A DNA stretch of 34,738 nt from Natronomonas sp. (GCF_028274965.1 NZ_JAQCNO010000039.1:1-34738), one strand, 5' to 3'. Shown: positions 1 through 8,528, counted from the stretch's first letter. Numbers and translations: made by a program. The notes: a model not told the origin generated them from the letters alone.

Positions 1-37
1 TCGACCGCCCCGACCGGCCGTCACAAACCGATCGGTC

Positions 38-700
38 TCACCCGGCCGGGTCGCCCCCGAGGTCGATCCCCGGCAGCAGTTCGTGGACGAACTCCTTGAT
101 GAGGACCTCCTCGGCGCGGTGCAGCGTCTCGCTGCAGGTCGACTTCGCAAGCCCAAGCTCGTCGGCGAGGTCCGTCAGCGTACACCGCCGGGGCGTGTCG
201 TAGTGCCCCTCCGAGACCGCGAGGTCCAACAGTTCCCGCTGGCGATCGGTCAGCAGCTCCTCGGGGTCGATCCGCTCGCGGACGTACTCGAGTTCGAACC
301 CGATCCCCATCGCCGAGAGCTGTTCGCCGAACTCCGAGAGGCGCTCGCGCGCCCCGGAGACGTCGACCGTCGCGGTCCCGTCCCGTATCTCGACCGGCAT
401 CTCGACCGGCATCCCCGCGCGCTTCGCCGCGAGCAGTATCATCGGCCGGTTCGTCTCGATTTGGACCGTCGCCCCCGAGTCGGTCCGCTGGACGACCGAG
501 ACGTGCTCGATCGACCCGTGTGCGCGTATCTCCCCGAGCACCGACTCCAGCGAGTCCGACCGTATCCGGACCAACCCGACGCCGCGGCCCTCCTCCGGCA
601 GCGCCGTCAGCACCTCGAACACCGCGCCGGGGTGCTCTCTCGAGACGTCCGCGACCCACGGCCCGTCCGGAAGCTCCACCCGGAGTCTGGCTTGTGGCAT
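38..700 (-). CDS. HTH_10 (bacterio-opsin activator-type) transcriptional regulator
   Basis: A 220-aa protein. Residues about 1-140 form a sensor-like region that opens in the way typical of this haloarchaeal family (MPQARLRVELPDG). Residues about 149-205 are an HTH_10 domain, beginning LTDRQRELLDLA and containing LADELGLAKST as the recognition region. I chose ATG at 700. An in-frame ATG at 751 would add 17 residues, but it lies inside the palindrome at 745-756, and the later start matches the family. The gene is divergent from nirK with 105 bp between starts, so it is probably a local regulator of nitrite reduction. The family includes NarO, the denitrification activator of Haloferax, but this protein lacks NarO's cysteine-rich N-terminal motif: its only cysteines, about 173 and 189, lie in the HTH region. 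Family assignment is firm; the target is inferred from position. Confidence 0.85.
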   Translation of the reverse strand: MPQARLRVELPDGPWVADVSREHPGAVFEVLTALPEEGRGVGLVRIRSDSLESVLGEIRAHGSIEHVSVVQRTDSGATVQIETNRPMILLAAKRAGMPVEMPVEIRDGTATVDVSGARERLSEFGEQLSAMGIGFELEYVRERIDPEELLTDRQRELLDLAVSEGHYDTPRRCTLTDLADELGLAKSTCSETLHRAEEVLIKEFVHELLPGIDLGGDPAG

Positions 701-744
701 ACCCGCCTTCGCGTCCTCGACGCACAACTGCGTGTCGGCTCTCT

Positions 745-756
745 CGAACATGTTCG
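745..756. promoter_or_regulatory. Palindromic operator CGAACATGTTCG, nirK/regulator intergenic
   Basis: A perfect 12-bp inverted repeat, centred 45-50 bp upstream of both divergent starts (44 bp to the regulator ATG, 49 bp to the nirK ATG). The identical sequence recurs at 1945-1956 before the next gene. Both copies are followed, after one variable base, by CACAA. I recall that a cis element has been reported upstream of haloarchaeal denitrification genes, and this is a likely match. The binding protein is inferred to be an HTH_10 regulator, either the neighbour or a NarO homologue. Confidence 0.8.
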
Positions 757-805
757 ACACAACGCCCTGGGTCGTAGCCCTCCCAGGTTTACCCGTAGAA
801 GACAG

Positions 806-1906
806 ATGATCCCGAACGCATCCACCACGGCGGGTCGGCGCTCGTTTCTGAAAGCCACGGCAGCGGGCGGGACGGCGCTTCTGGCGGGCTGTATCGGCGG
901 GGACACAGAGGAGCCGGGCGACGGCGCAACGGCGTCCGCACAGCCACAACAGGACGAGGGGCTCGACGCGGCGAAGTCCCTCGACACCGACCGGATCGCG
1001 GCCGATCCCCGGGACGTCCCCGACCCGGTCGATTGGGACGAGCCGCGACACCACGAGATCGAGATGACGACCACCGAGGAGACCGCCGAGATCGAACCCG
1101 GCGTCACGTTCGATTACATGACCTTCGAGGGACGGGTCCCCGGACCGATGGTCCGGGTCCGCCGCGGCGACACGATCGAGTTCACGCTCACGAACGAGAG
1201 CGACAACTCGATGCCGCACAACATGGACTTCCATGCGACATACGGTCCGGGCGGCGGCGCGGAGGACTCGACGGTCGATCCGGGCGAGTCCAACAGCTTC
1301 GAGTTCCGGGCGACGTACCCCGGCGTGTTCGTCTATCACTGCGCGGTCCCGAACATGGACTATCACATCAGTTCGGGGATGTTCGGCGCGATCCTCGTCG
1401 AGCCCGAGGCGGGGCTGCCGGAGGTCGACCGGGAGCTGTACTTCGGGCAACACGAACTGTACACGAACGGCACCGCCGGCGAGGAGGGCCACCACGCCTT
1501 CGATTTCGACGCCATGCGAAGCGAAGAGCCGACGTACGTCTGTCTCAACGGCGAGGCCTACGCGTTCACCGGCGACGGCCGCGGGCCGGTGACCGTCGAC
1601 AAAAACGACCGCGTCCGGATCTTCCACGCCAACGGCGGACCGAACCTGACGAGTTCGTGGCACGCGATCGGGAACGTCTGGGAGACGTTCTACCGCGACG
1701 GCGACCTCGTTTCGGCGCCCGACCGCTACGTCGAGACGGCCCCGGTCGTCCCGGGGTCGGTCGCCGCCGCGGAGATCGACACCCCGGTCCCCGGGCCGAT
1801 CAAACTCGTCGATCACGCGCTCTCGCGGGTCGCCCGCAAGGGGCTGTTGGCCGTCGTCGACGTCGAGGGCGAGGCGGAGCCGGACGTCTTCGATCCCGAC
1901 CCCTGA
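806..1906 (+). CDS. nirK: Copper-containing nitrite reductase, lipoprotein (NirK)
   Basis: Reduces nitrite to nitric oxide in denitrification, on the outer face of the membrane. It is 366 aa. A twin-arginine signal (RRSFLK, 11-16) is followed by a lipobox (LLAGC, Cys29), so it is predicted to be Tat-exported and lipid-anchored. Two cupredoxin domains follow. Type 1 copper ligands: His138, Cys179, His187, Met192. Type 2 ligands: His143, His178, His337. Catalytic Asp141 (MDFH) and His286 (SSWHAIG) are present, so the enzyme looks intact. ATG 806 is chosen because it places the Tat motif near the N-terminus; the frame is open further upstream. The operator at 745-756 implies induction under low oxygen or nitrite. 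No nitrate reductase, halocyanin or NO reductase gene is in view, so electron donor and NO removal must be encoded elsewhere. Confidence 0.95.
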   Translation: MIPNASTTAGRRSFLKATAAGGTALLAGCIGGDTEEPGDGATASAQPQQDEGLDAAKSLDTDRIAADPRDVPDPVDWDEPRHHEIEMTTTEETAEIEPGVTFDYMTFEGRVPGPMVRVRRGDTIEFTLTNESDNSMPHNMDFHATYGPGGGAEDSTVDPGESNSFEFRATYPGVFVYHCAVPNMDYHISSGMFGAILVEPEAGLPEVDRELYFGQHELYTNGTAGEEGHHAFDFDAMRSEEPTYVCLNGEAYAFTGDGRGPVTVDKNDRVRIFHANGGPNLTSSWHAIGNVWETFYRDGDLVSAPDRYVETAPVVPGSVAAAEIDTPVPGPIKLVDHALSRVARKGLLAVVDVEGEAEPDVFDPDP

Positions 1907-1944
1907 GCGCCGCGGGACCGTCCGCCGGCCGCCCCCGGCGGAAA

Positions 1945-1956
1945 CGAACATGTTCG
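1945..1956. promoter_or_regulatory. Second copy of palindromic operator CGAACATGTTCG
   Basis: Identical to 745-756 and followed by TCACAAG. It lies 38 bp upstream of the ATG at 1995. This suggests that the small downstream gene has its own promoter controlled by the same regulator as nirK, rather than relying only on read-through from nirK, which ends 38 bp before the palindrome. Confidence 0.8.
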
Positions 1957-1994
1957 TCACAAGCCGCTTTTCGCCCCTCGTCGTTCGATCGGAC

Positions 1995-2399
1995 ATGAGC
2001 CACAACCGAACCGCCGACGCGTCCGCGGCCGCTCCGGCGCGCACGACCGTCGACGTCCGGTGTACCGGCCACGTCAGAACCGAGGTCGGCGAGCACGCCC
2101 TCGCGTACACCTTCGAGGGCACGACGCTGCGGGCGTTTCTCGGGTCGTTCTTCGATGAGTACGACGTCGCCGACCTGCTGATCGCGGAGACCGAGGCCGA
2201 GGCGACCACGAACGGCTGGGCGCCGACCGACGGCGACCCGCCCGGCGCGTGGGCGAAAAACCCCGAGGGCGAGCAGACGCGGGCCTTCGCCCGCGTCGCG
2301 ATCAACGGCCGGTTCAACGAGCACCTCGAGGGCCTCGACACCGAACTCGACGAGGGCGACCGCGTCGCGCTGATGTACCCCTTCCTGTTCTGCTGTTGA
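1995..2399 (+). CDS. MoaD/ThiS-like ubiquitin-fold protein ending in Cys-Cys
   Basis: A 134-aa acidic protein. The stretch from about residue 17 to 134 follows the beta-grasp order of MoaD/ThiS proteins: an N-terminal hairpin (TVDVRCTGHV), a helix (TLRAFLGSFFDEY), then a late segment AINGRFNEHLEGLDTELDEGDRVALMYP, which closely resembles the end of MoaD (NG-x-LDT-L-DGD-V-L-P). Residues about 68-95 are a haloarchaeal insertion. True sulfur carriers end in Gly-Gly; this one ends LFCC (131-134), so it cannot be activated by MoeB-type adenylation in the usual way. It follows nirK with its own copy of the operator. Copper or sulfur handling for NirK is a plausible role, but this is inference. ATG 1995 was chosen from the operator position; the frame is open for 45 bp upstream. 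Confidence 0.75.
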   Translation: MSHNRTADASAAAPARTTVDVRCTGHVRTEVGEHALAYTFEGTTLRAFLGSFFDEYDVADLLIAETEAEATTNGWAPTDGDPPGAWAKNPEGEQTRAFARVAINGRFNEHLEGLDTELDEGDRVALMYPFLFCC

Positions 2400-2460
2400 G
2401 CGGCCCTTCGGCCTCGGGGCACCCCAACGGACAAGCCGGCGGGCCGCCTGTCGCCGGGTG

Positions 2461-3264
2461 ATGCGCGCCTTCCGGCTCGCGTACGACGGGACGGACTACC
2501 GGGGGTTCCAGCGGCAGCCACACGGCAACACCGTCGAGAACGAGCTCTTCGACGCCCTGCGCGCGCTCGGTGTCGACTTCGTCGAGGGGTCACCCGCCGG
2601 GTACGCCGCGGCCGGGCGCACGGACGCCGGCGTCTCGGCGCGCGCACAGACGGTCGCGTTCGAGGCTCCCGAGTGGCTCGCCCCGCGGGCGCTCAACGGC
2701 GAACTCCCCGCACCCGTGCGGGTCTGGGCGTCCGCCGCTGTCCCCGGGTCGTTTCACGCGACGCACGACGCCGAAGCGCGGGCCTACCGGTACTTTCTGC
2801 ACCGTGCGGGCGACGACGAGGCGGCCGAAACGGCGGCGGCGACGCTCTCGGGCCGACACGACTTCCACAACTTCACGCCCGACGCCGAGGGGACCGTGCG
2901 CGAGCTCTCGGTGTCGATCCGGCGCGAGGACGCCTTCCTCGTCGTCGATTGCCGCGCCGGGGGGTTCTCCCGGGAGCTCGTCCGCCGGATCGTCTCGGCG
3001 CTCGCGGCCGTCTCGACCGGCGAGCGCTCCCCCGAGTTCCTCGAGCGCGCGCTCTCCTCCGAGCCCCTCTCTGGCCCCGAGGGGATCGCCCCGGCCGCCC
3101 CCGAACCGCTCGTACTCGTCGACGTCGAGTACCCGGCCGCCGAGTTCGCCGTCGACGACCGGGCGCTCGCGTCCGCCCGGGAGGTCTTCGAGAGCCGCCG
3201 CCGTCGCCGGCTCGCCGGGGCCCGGGTCGCCGCGGAGCTGTCGGCCGACCGCCCCCGGCGGTGA
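2461..3264 (+). CDS. truA: tRNA pseudouridine synthase A (TruA/Pus3 family)
   Basis: Converts uridine to pseudouridine in the anticodon arm of tRNAs (positions 38-40 in the family). It is 267 aa, the usual length for the family. The N-terminus LAYDGTDYRGFQRQ and the catalytic motif GRTDAGVSA (catalytic Asp55) are both clear, as is HDFHNFTP in the second half. ATG 2461 directly follows a GTG at 2458; ATG is preferred because MRAFRLAYDG is the normal family start. The gene stands alone between the nirK island and pepF. Confidence 0.95.
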   Translation: MRAFRLAYDGTDYRGFQRQPHGNTVENELFDALRALGVDFVEGSPAGYAAAGRTDAGVSARAQTVAFEAPEWLAPRALNGELPAPVRVWASAAVPGSFHATHDAEARAYRYFLHRAGDDEAAETAAATLSGRHDFHNFTPDAEGTVRELSVSIRREDAFLVVDCRAGGFSRELVRRIVSALAAVSTGERSPEFLERALSSEPLSGPEGIAPAAPEPLVLVDVEYPAAEFAVDDRALASAREVFESRRRRRLAGARVAAELSADRPRR

Positions 3265-3275
3265 CGCGACGACGG

Positions 3276-3282
3276 CTTTAGG
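3276..3282 (+). promoter_or_regulatory. TATA-like box for pepF
   Basis: CTTTAGG is centred about 28 bp upstream of ATG 3307, which puts the predicted transcription start at or next to the start codon (leaderless). Confidence 0.45.
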
Positions 3283-3306
3283 ATCTCCCTGCCCGTACCC
3301 GTTCGC

Positions 3307-5097
3307 ATGAGCTCAGTGCCCGAGCGAAGCGAGATCGACGACGCCTACACCTGGGACCTGACGGACCTCTTCGCCGACGACGAGGCGTGGGAGGCGGCCT
3401 ACGAGGAGACGGACGCGAAACTCGAGGAGCTGTCGGCGTACGAGGGCCGCGTCACCGAGAGCGCGGCCACGCTCGAGGACGTCCTCGAACTCAGGGAGTC
3501 GATCATGCGGTCGGTCTCGAACGTCACCGCCTACGCCCGGATGCGGAAGGACGAGGACACGACCGACCAGACGTACCAGGCGCTCACCGCGCGCGCCGGA
3601 TCGCTCGCCGCCGACGCCTCCAGCGCGGCGAGCTACATCGACCCGGAGATCCAGGAACTCGACCGCGAGGCCGTCGGGGAGCTGATCGACGAGAACCCCG
3701 CCCTCGAGCGGTACGAGCACTACTTCGACGACACGCTCCGGATGAAGCCCCACACCCGGTCGGCGGAGATCGAGGCGCTGCTCGCCGATCTGAGCGAGGT
3801 GACCGGCGCGGCCGGCGACGTCTATAACATGCTGACGAACGCCGACATGGAGTTCCCGACCGTCGAGGGCCCCGAGGGCGGCGAGCGACGGATCACGCTG
3901 TCGAACTTCACCACGCTCCAGAAACACCCCGACCGGGCGTTCAGACGGCGGGTGTACGAGGCGTTCTACGACGAGTGGGCGGCGTACCGAAACAGCGTCG
4001 GAACGGCGTACAAAAACAGCGTCAAAGCCGACGAGAAACTCGCGGCGGCGAGACGCTACGACTCCGCCCGTGAGGGCTCTCTCGACGGGCCGAACGTCCC
4101 CGTTTCGGTGTACGACACGCTCGTCGAAACCGTCGAATCGAACCTCGACGTGCTGCACCGACACGCCGAACTGAAACGCGACGCCCTCGGGGTCGACGAA
4201 CTCCGCATGTGGGACCTCTACGCGCCGATCGCCGACGGCGAGAGCCCCGAAATCGAGTACGAGCGGGCGAAAGAACACGTCGTCGACGCCGTCGAACCGC
4301 TCGGCGAGCCCTACCGCGACCGGATGGCCGAGGGCCTCGAATCGCGGTGGGTCGACGTCTACGAGACGGCGAACAAGCAGTCGGGGGCCTACAGCGGCGG
4401 CACCTACGACAGCCAGCCGTACATCCTGATGAACTACCAGGATGACATCGCCTCGATGTACACGCTGGCCCACGAGCTCGGCCACTCGATGCACTCCGAG
4501 CTGACGAGCGACGAGCAGCCCTACGTCTACTCCGGGTACGAGATCTTCGTCGCCGAGGTCGCCTCGACGGTCAACGAGGCGCTCTTGACGCGGCACCTCC
4601 TCGAGACCGTCGCCGACGAGCGGGTCCGCCGACACGTCCTCGACGAGTACCTCGAGCGGTTCCGCTCGACGCTGTTCCGACAGACGATGTTCGCCGACTT
4701 CGAGCACCGCGCCCACGAACTCGAACGCGAGGGCGAGGCGCTGACGCCGGACCGACTGGACGAGCTGTACCGCGAGCGCAAGGCCGACTACTACGAGCCC
4801 GCCGCGCTCGACGACCGCATCGCCCGCGAGTGGATGCGGATCCCGCACTTCTACCGGGCGTACTACGTCTACCAGTACGCGACGGGCATCAGCGCGGCGA
4901 ACGCCATCGTCGACCGCATCGCGACCGAGGGCGAGCCCGCAGCGGCGGACTACCGCGAGTTCCTCCGCTCGGGCTCCCGGGAGTACCCCTTGGAACTGCT
5001 CGAAACCGCCGGGATCGACATGTCGAGCGCCGCCCCCGTCGAGTCGGCCATCGGGACCTACGAGGAGATGGTCTCGGAGTTCGAATCCCTCCTCTGA
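3307..5097 (+). CDS. pepF: Oligoendopeptidase F, M3B zinc metallopeptidase
   Basis: A cytoplasmic peptidase that degrades oligopeptides. It is 596 aa, full length for the M3B family. The zinc motif HELGHSMHS lies at 389-397 (ligands His389 and His393, catalytic Glu390), and the third ligand is Glu417 in [11 protein letters not shown]. Downstream residues of the family are also present ([14 protein letters not shown] near the C-terminus, carrying the substrate-binding His and Tyr). No signal peptide. It sits just upstream of the proteasome ATPase on the same strand, but 119 bp and a separate promoter intervene. Together the two would cover unfolding-linked proteolysis and clean-up of the resulting peptides. 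Confidence 0.95.
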   Translation: MSSVPERSEIDDAYTWDLTDLFADDEAWEAAYEETDAKLEELSAYEGRVTESAATLEDVLELRESIMRSVSNVTAYARMRKDEDTTDQTYQALTARAGSLAADASSAASYIDPEIQELDREAVGELIDENPALERYEHYFDDTLRMKPHTRSAEIEALLADLSEVTGAAGDVYNMLTNADMEFPTVEGPEGGERRITLSNFTTLQKHPDRAFRRRVYEAFYDEWAAYRNSVGTAYKNSVKADEKLAAARRYDSAREGSLDGPNVPVSVYDTLVETVESNLDVLHRHAELKRDALGVDELRMWDLYAPIADGESPEIEYERAKEHVVDAVEPLGEPYRDRMAEGLESRWVDVYETANKQSGAYSGGTYDSQPYILMNYQDDIASMYTLAHELGHSMHSELTSDEQPYVYSGYEIFVAEVASTVNEALLTRHLLETVADERVRRHVLDEYLERFRSTLFRQTMFADFEHRAHELEREGEALTPDRLDELYRERKADYYEPAALDDRIAREWMRIPHFYRAYYVYQYATGISAANAIVDRIATEGEPAAADYREFLRSGSREYPLELLETAGIDMSSAAPVESAIGTYEEMVSEFESLL

Positions 5098-5186
5098 GGG
5101 CCGTTTCGCCGTTCGACCGGCGGACGAAATCCTGCCGCACTCGGCGCCTTTCGTCGGATCGCAAACATCACCCCCATCCAAAGGGA

Positions 5187-5194
5187 CTTTTATT
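5187..5194 (+). promoter_or_regulatory. TATA box for the proteasome-activating nucleotidase
   Basis: CTTTTATT is centred about 26 bp before ATG 5217, so the mRNA is predicted to be leaderless. This supports 5217 over the in-frame ATG at 5268 as the start. Confidence 0.6.
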
Positions 5195-5216
5195 CTCCGA
5201 CACGTATCTATGGATC

Positions 5217-6434
5217 ATGTCGCACAGTCCTTCGCTCCCGGACCGACCAACGCTCAACCTCGACCCCGACATGTCTACCGAGGAGCGGTTGGCCGCCCTC
5301 CGGAAGCACTTCATCGACGTCTCGCGGGTCCACGACGAGCTCACGACGCAACTCGACACCGCGCGCAACCGCCAATCCGAGCTCCGCGAGGAGGTGACCG
5401 ATCTCCAGGAGGAAAACGAGGCGCTGAAGACGTCCTCGCTGTACCTGGCGACCGTCGAGGAACTGACCGACGACCAGGTGCTTCTCAAACAGCACGGCAA
5501 CAACCAGGAGGTCCTCACCGACGTCTCCCCGCGGCTGTACGACCGACTCGAGGCGGGCGATCGCGTGGCGATCAACGACTCCTTTGCGATCCAGACCGTC
5601 CTCGACACGGAGACCGACGCCCGGGCACAGGCGATGGAGATCTCGGCCGACCCCGACGTGCGGTACGACGACATCGGCGGGCTCGAGTCACAGATACAGG
5701 AGGTCAGAGAGGCCGTCGAGGACCCCCTGACGAACCCCCAGAAGTTCGAGGAGGTCGGCATCGATCCGCCGACCGGCGTGCTGTTGCACGGTCCGCCGGG
5801 GACGGGCAAGACGATGCTGGCGAAGGCCGTCGCCAACCAGACCGACGCGACGTTCATCAAGATGGCCGGCTCGGAGCTGGTCCAGAAGTTCATCGGCGAG
5901 GGCGCACGCCTGGTTCGGGACCTCTTCGAGATGGCCGCCGAGCGCGAACCCGCTATCATCTTCATCGACGAGATCGACGCGATCGCGGCCAAGCGCACCG
6001 AATCGAAGACCTCCGGCGACGCCGAGGTCCAACGCACCATGATGCAGCTCCTCTCGGAGATGGACGGCTTCGATCACCGCGGCGACATCTCGATCATCGC
6101 GGCGACGAACCGCTTCGACATGCTCGATCGGGCCATCCTCCGCCCCGGCCGCTTCGATCGCCTCATCGAGGTGCCCGAACCCGACGCCGAGGGCCGCGAG
6201 CAGATCCTCCGGATCCACACCCGCGGCATGCAGCTCGCCCCGGACATCGACCTCGGCGCGATCGCCGACGAGAGCGAGGGCTTCTCGGGGGCCGAACTCG
6301 AGAGCCTCGCAACGGAGGCCGGGATGTTCGCCATCCGAGACGGCCGCACCGACGTCTCCCGCGGGGACTTCGAGGACGCCCTTGAGAAGGTCTCACAGGA
6401 CGATCCGACGGGTATGCCGATCGCCTTCTACTGA
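5217..6434 (+). CDS. pan: Proteasome-activating nucleotidase (PAN AAA+ ATPase)
   Basis: A hexameric ATPase that unfolds proteins and feeds them to the 20S proteasome. It is 405 aa. An N-terminal coiled coil (about 20-72) is followed by an OB domain (about 75-135) and a AAA+ module: Walker A GPPGTGKT 192-199, aromatic-hydrophobic-Gly pore loop Phe225-Ile226-Gly227, Walker B IIFIDE 247-252, sensor-1 AATN 295-298, and arginine fingers Arg309 and Arg312. The C-terminus is PIAFY, so Tyr is last rather than penultimate as in the canonical HbYX gate-opening motif. Haloarchaea often have two Pan paralogues; length and ending suggest a PanA type, though I cannot prove which from one window. Symbol given at family level. 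Confidence 0.93.
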   Translation: MSHSPSLPDRPTLNLDPDMSTEERLAALRKHFIDVSRVHDELTTQLDTARNRQSELREEVTDLQEENEALKTSSLYLATVEELTDDQVLLKQHGNNQEVLTDVSPRLYDRLEAGDRVAINDSFAIQTVLDTETDARAQAMEISADPDVRYDDIGGLESQIQEVREAVEDPLTNPQKFEEVGIDPPTGVLLHGPPGTGKTMLAKAVANQTDATFIKMAGSELVQKFIGEGARLVRDLFEMAAEREPAIIFIDEIDAIAAKRTESKTSGDAEVQRTMMQLLSEMDGFDHRGDISIIAATNRFDMLDRAILRPGRFDRLIEVPEPDAEGREQILRIHTRGMQLAPDIDLGAIADESEGFSGAELESLATEAGMFAIRDGRTDVSRGDFEDALEKVSQDDPTGMPIAFY

Positions 6435-6526
6435 CGCCGTCCGCGTTCGCTCTCTTGGAACCAGCCCGACACCGCGTGAACCTCCGACAGCGTGACACTT
6501 AGAACGCGCTCGCTCGTAGCCGTCGC

Positions 6527-7720
6527 ATGAACGACACAGACGACGCCGAACCGGGGTTCGGCAACAAGCGCGTTCGTGAGATATACCGCGACGGCATGTA
6601 CGACGGCGAGACGCCGCCGTACCCGATCGCCTACGAGGAGATCCGCGAGGCCGCCTGGGAGAACATGGACGAGGCGGCCCGGGCGTACGTCCACGGCGGC
6701 TCGGGGACCGAGGAGACCTTCGAGCGGAACCGGGACTTCTCGGCGTACCGGATCGTCCCGCGGATGCTCCGCGGCGTCGCCGAGCGGGACCTCTCCGTCG
6801 AGCTGCTCGGCAACGTCCATCGGTTCCCGCTCATGATCACGCCGCTCGGCGTCCAGTCGCTGCTACACGAGGAGGCCGAGTTGGCGACTGCGCGCGCGTG
6901 CTCGGCGCTCGACGTCCCGTTCACGCTGAGCTCGCTGTCCTCGACGCCGATGGAGGACGTCGCCGAGGCGCTCGGCGACACGACGAAGTGGTTCCAGTTC
7001 TACTGGAGCTCCGACCGGACGGTCGCAAAGAGCTTCCTCGACCGCGCCGAAACCGCCGGCTACGACGCGATCGTCCTCACCGTCGACGCGCCGACGCTCG
7101 GGTGGCGCGACCGGCTGCTGGAGCGCGGGTACTACCCCTTCCTCGAGGGCGAGGGCGTGGCCAACTACTTCTCGGATCCGGCCTTCCGGGAGTCGCTTGA
7201 GGCCACCCCCGAGGCGGACCCGGAGGCGGCCGTCGATCGGTTCCTCGAGATCTTCGGCGACGAGTCGCTGAGCTGGGCGGACATGGCGTTTCTGCGCGAG
7301 AACACGGACCTACCGATCGTGCTCAAGGGCGTCCTCCACCCCGAGGACGCGCGGCTGGCGCTCGAACACGGCGCCGACGCGGTCCAGGTGTCGACCCACG
7401 GCGGCCGGCAGGTCGACGGCTCGATAAGCGCGATCGAGGCGCTCCCGGGCGTGGTCGATGCGGTCGGCTCGGAGGCGCCCGTCCTCTTCGACAGCGGCGT
7501 CCGGCGCGGATCGGACGCGTTCAAAGCCCTCGCGCTCGGGGCCGACACGGTCATGCTGGGTCGCCCCTTCGCCTACGGCCTGGCGATGGACGGCCAGGAC
7601 GGCGTCGAGTGGGTCCTCGAGAACACTATCTCCGAGCTGGATCTCACGATGGGGCTGGCCGGATACGACGACGCCGCGTCGATCGACCGCAGCGCGCTCA
7701 CCCACGAGCGGGAGCTCTGA
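6527..7720 (+). CDS. FMN-dependent alpha-hydroxy-acid dehydrogenase / lactate 2-monooxygenase-like
   Basis: An FMN flavoprotein that oxidises 2-hydroxy acids, probably lactate. It is 397 aa. The TIM-barrel landmarks are present: N-terminal Tyr54 and GG in YVHGGSG, FMN-binding Lys267 (IVLKGVL), catalytic base His291 and substrate-binding Arg294 in STHGGRQVDG, and phosphate-binding FDSGVRRG (321-328) and MLGRPFAYG (343-351). Length and overall layout resemble lactate 2-monooxygenase more than membrane lactate dehydrogenase; sequence alone cannot separate oxidase, monooxygenase and dehydrogenase. A TATA-like ACTTAGAA at 6497-6504 lies about 27 bp before the ATG, implying a leaderless transcript. 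It has no obvious operon partner. The electron acceptor could be oxygen or, speculatively, the ETF encoded further on. Confidence 0.88.
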   Translation: MNDTDDAEPGFGNKRVREIYRDGMYDGETPPYPIAYEEIREAAWENMDEAARAYVHGGSGTEETFERNRDFSAYRIVPRMLRGVAERDLSVELLGNVHRFPLMITPLGVQSLLHEEAELATARACSALDVPFTLSSLSSTPMEDVAEALGDTTKWFQFYWSSDRTVAKSFLDRAETAGYDAIVLTVDAPTLGWRDRLLERGYYPFLEGEGVANYFSDPAFRESLEATPEADPEAAVDRFLEIFGDESLSWADMAFLRENTDLPIVLKGVLHPEDARLALEHGADAVQVSTHGGRQVDGSISAIEALPGVVDAVGSEAPVLFDSGVRRGSDAFKALALGADTVMLGRPFAYGLAMDGQDGVEWVLENTISELDLTMGLAGYDDAASIDRSALTHEREL

Positions 7721-7893
7721 TCGGCCCGACCGCAGCCCCCGGTTCCGCTCGATCCCCGATTCCGGGTCTGAAGCCGACCTCATCCGACCCGCTTCGATCC
7801 GACCCGCCCTGACTTCGGTCGGTGTCGGCTCTATGCCGAGGCTGAGGCCGACAGCCGGAAAGGGTATCAGCGCCCCCGCCCCTCTACTCTGTG

Positions 7894-8331
7894 ATGGGCG
7901 CGTTCAGTCTCTACGTTCGACTCTCGGACGACGCGGTACTCGACGCCGAGGACGTCCTCGCTTCTCACGTCGACGCACACGACTCGGTCAGCTACGAGCG
8001 GGCCGACATCGACGACGACCGGAACGACCCCGGCGTCTCCGAGACGGGCCTCGACATCGGCGATATCGAGGCGTTCGCGTCGGTCTTCGCCGACCTGAAA
8101 GACACCGAGGCCGTCGAGGGGATCAGCCTCTGGGGGCCCGGGTCCGAGCGCTACCCGGTCGAAGTGTACCACTACGCGCTTCGGAACCTCTCGGACCCGG
8201 ATCGCTATCAGTTCCACGCGATCGACGACCGCGTGACGCTTCTGATCTGCGATACGCCCGCCGCCCTCAGGCAGGCCAAAGACGAGATCGGCCCCGCGGG
8301 CCTCGTCGAGGGCGGGGAGGCGAAGTTCTAA
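7894..8331 (+). CDS. Conserved haloarchaeal hypothetical protein
   Basis: A 145-aa acidic soluble protein with no signal peptide, membrane segment or recognised motif. It opens MGAFSLYVRLSDDAVLD, has a mid-region LDIGDIEAFASVF, and ends in a mixed alpha/beta part (EVYHYALRNL, DRVTLLICDTPAALRQAKDEIG). ATG 7894 immediately follows an in-frame GTG at 7891; either could be used. GGTATCAG at 7863-7870, about 27 bp upstream, could be the TATA element. The stop overlaps that of the convergent zinc-ribbon ORF. Function unknown. Confidence 0.75.
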   Translation: MGAFSLYVRLSDDAVLDAEDVLASHVDAHDSVSYERADIDDDRNDPGVSETGLDIGDIEAFASVFADLKDTEAVEGISLWGPGSERYPVEVYHYALRNLSDPDRYQFHAIDDRVTLLICDTPAALRQAKDEIGPAGLVEGGEAKF

Positions 8332-8528
8332 CCCTGGCCACCGTCCCGGCCGCGGCCCGACGGCGCAAAGTACTCGCTCGCGCTCCCCTCGCCGGTTAGC
8401 TCTCCGATCTCCGAGGCGCCGCACTCGCGGCACGCGACCGGCGCTTCCACCTCGGCGACGACCGTCTCACACCGCTCGCACGCGAAGTATCGCAGTCCGA
8501 GCACGCTCAACGTTCGCGCCGACGACAC
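8328..8528 (-). CDS. Small zinc-ribbon protein
   Basis: A 66-aa ORF with two CxxC knuckles, CERC (18-21) and CREC (33-36), spaced as in a rubredoxin-like zinc ribbon. It has an acidic middle and a Gly/Arg-rich tail. There is no ATG. The start is GTG at 8528, or an internal GTG at 8504 that gives a 58-aa form beginning LGLRYFACERC. The coding sequence is convergent with and overlaps the preceding gene by 4 bp at the stop codons. The intact knuckles argue that it is real; function unknown. Confidence 0.55.
   Translation of the reverse strand: MSSARTLSVLGLRYFACERCETVVAEVEAPVACRECGASEIGELTGEGSASEYFAPSGRGRDGGQG

Noticed and set aside
701..751. Longer form of the HTH_10 regulator starting at ATG 751
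   Set aside because: The ATG lies inside the palindromic operator, and the extra 17 residues precede a start that already fits the family.
3313..5181. 622-codon open frame antisense to pepF, and other long antisense frames (for example opposite the PHP/asparagine-synthetase-like genes)
   Set aside because: GC-rich haloarchaeal genes leave the opposite strand largely free of stops. The translations are Arg/Val/Gly-rich, lack family motifs and mirror a well-supported gene.
7782..7807. Direct repeat ATCCGACCCGC (7782-7792 and 7797-7807) in the 173-bp gap before the small conserved gene
   Set aside because: Two copies of an 11-mer in a compositionally biased spacer; no further copies or structure to suggest a function. 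The rest of the gap shows only a TATA-like element near 7866.
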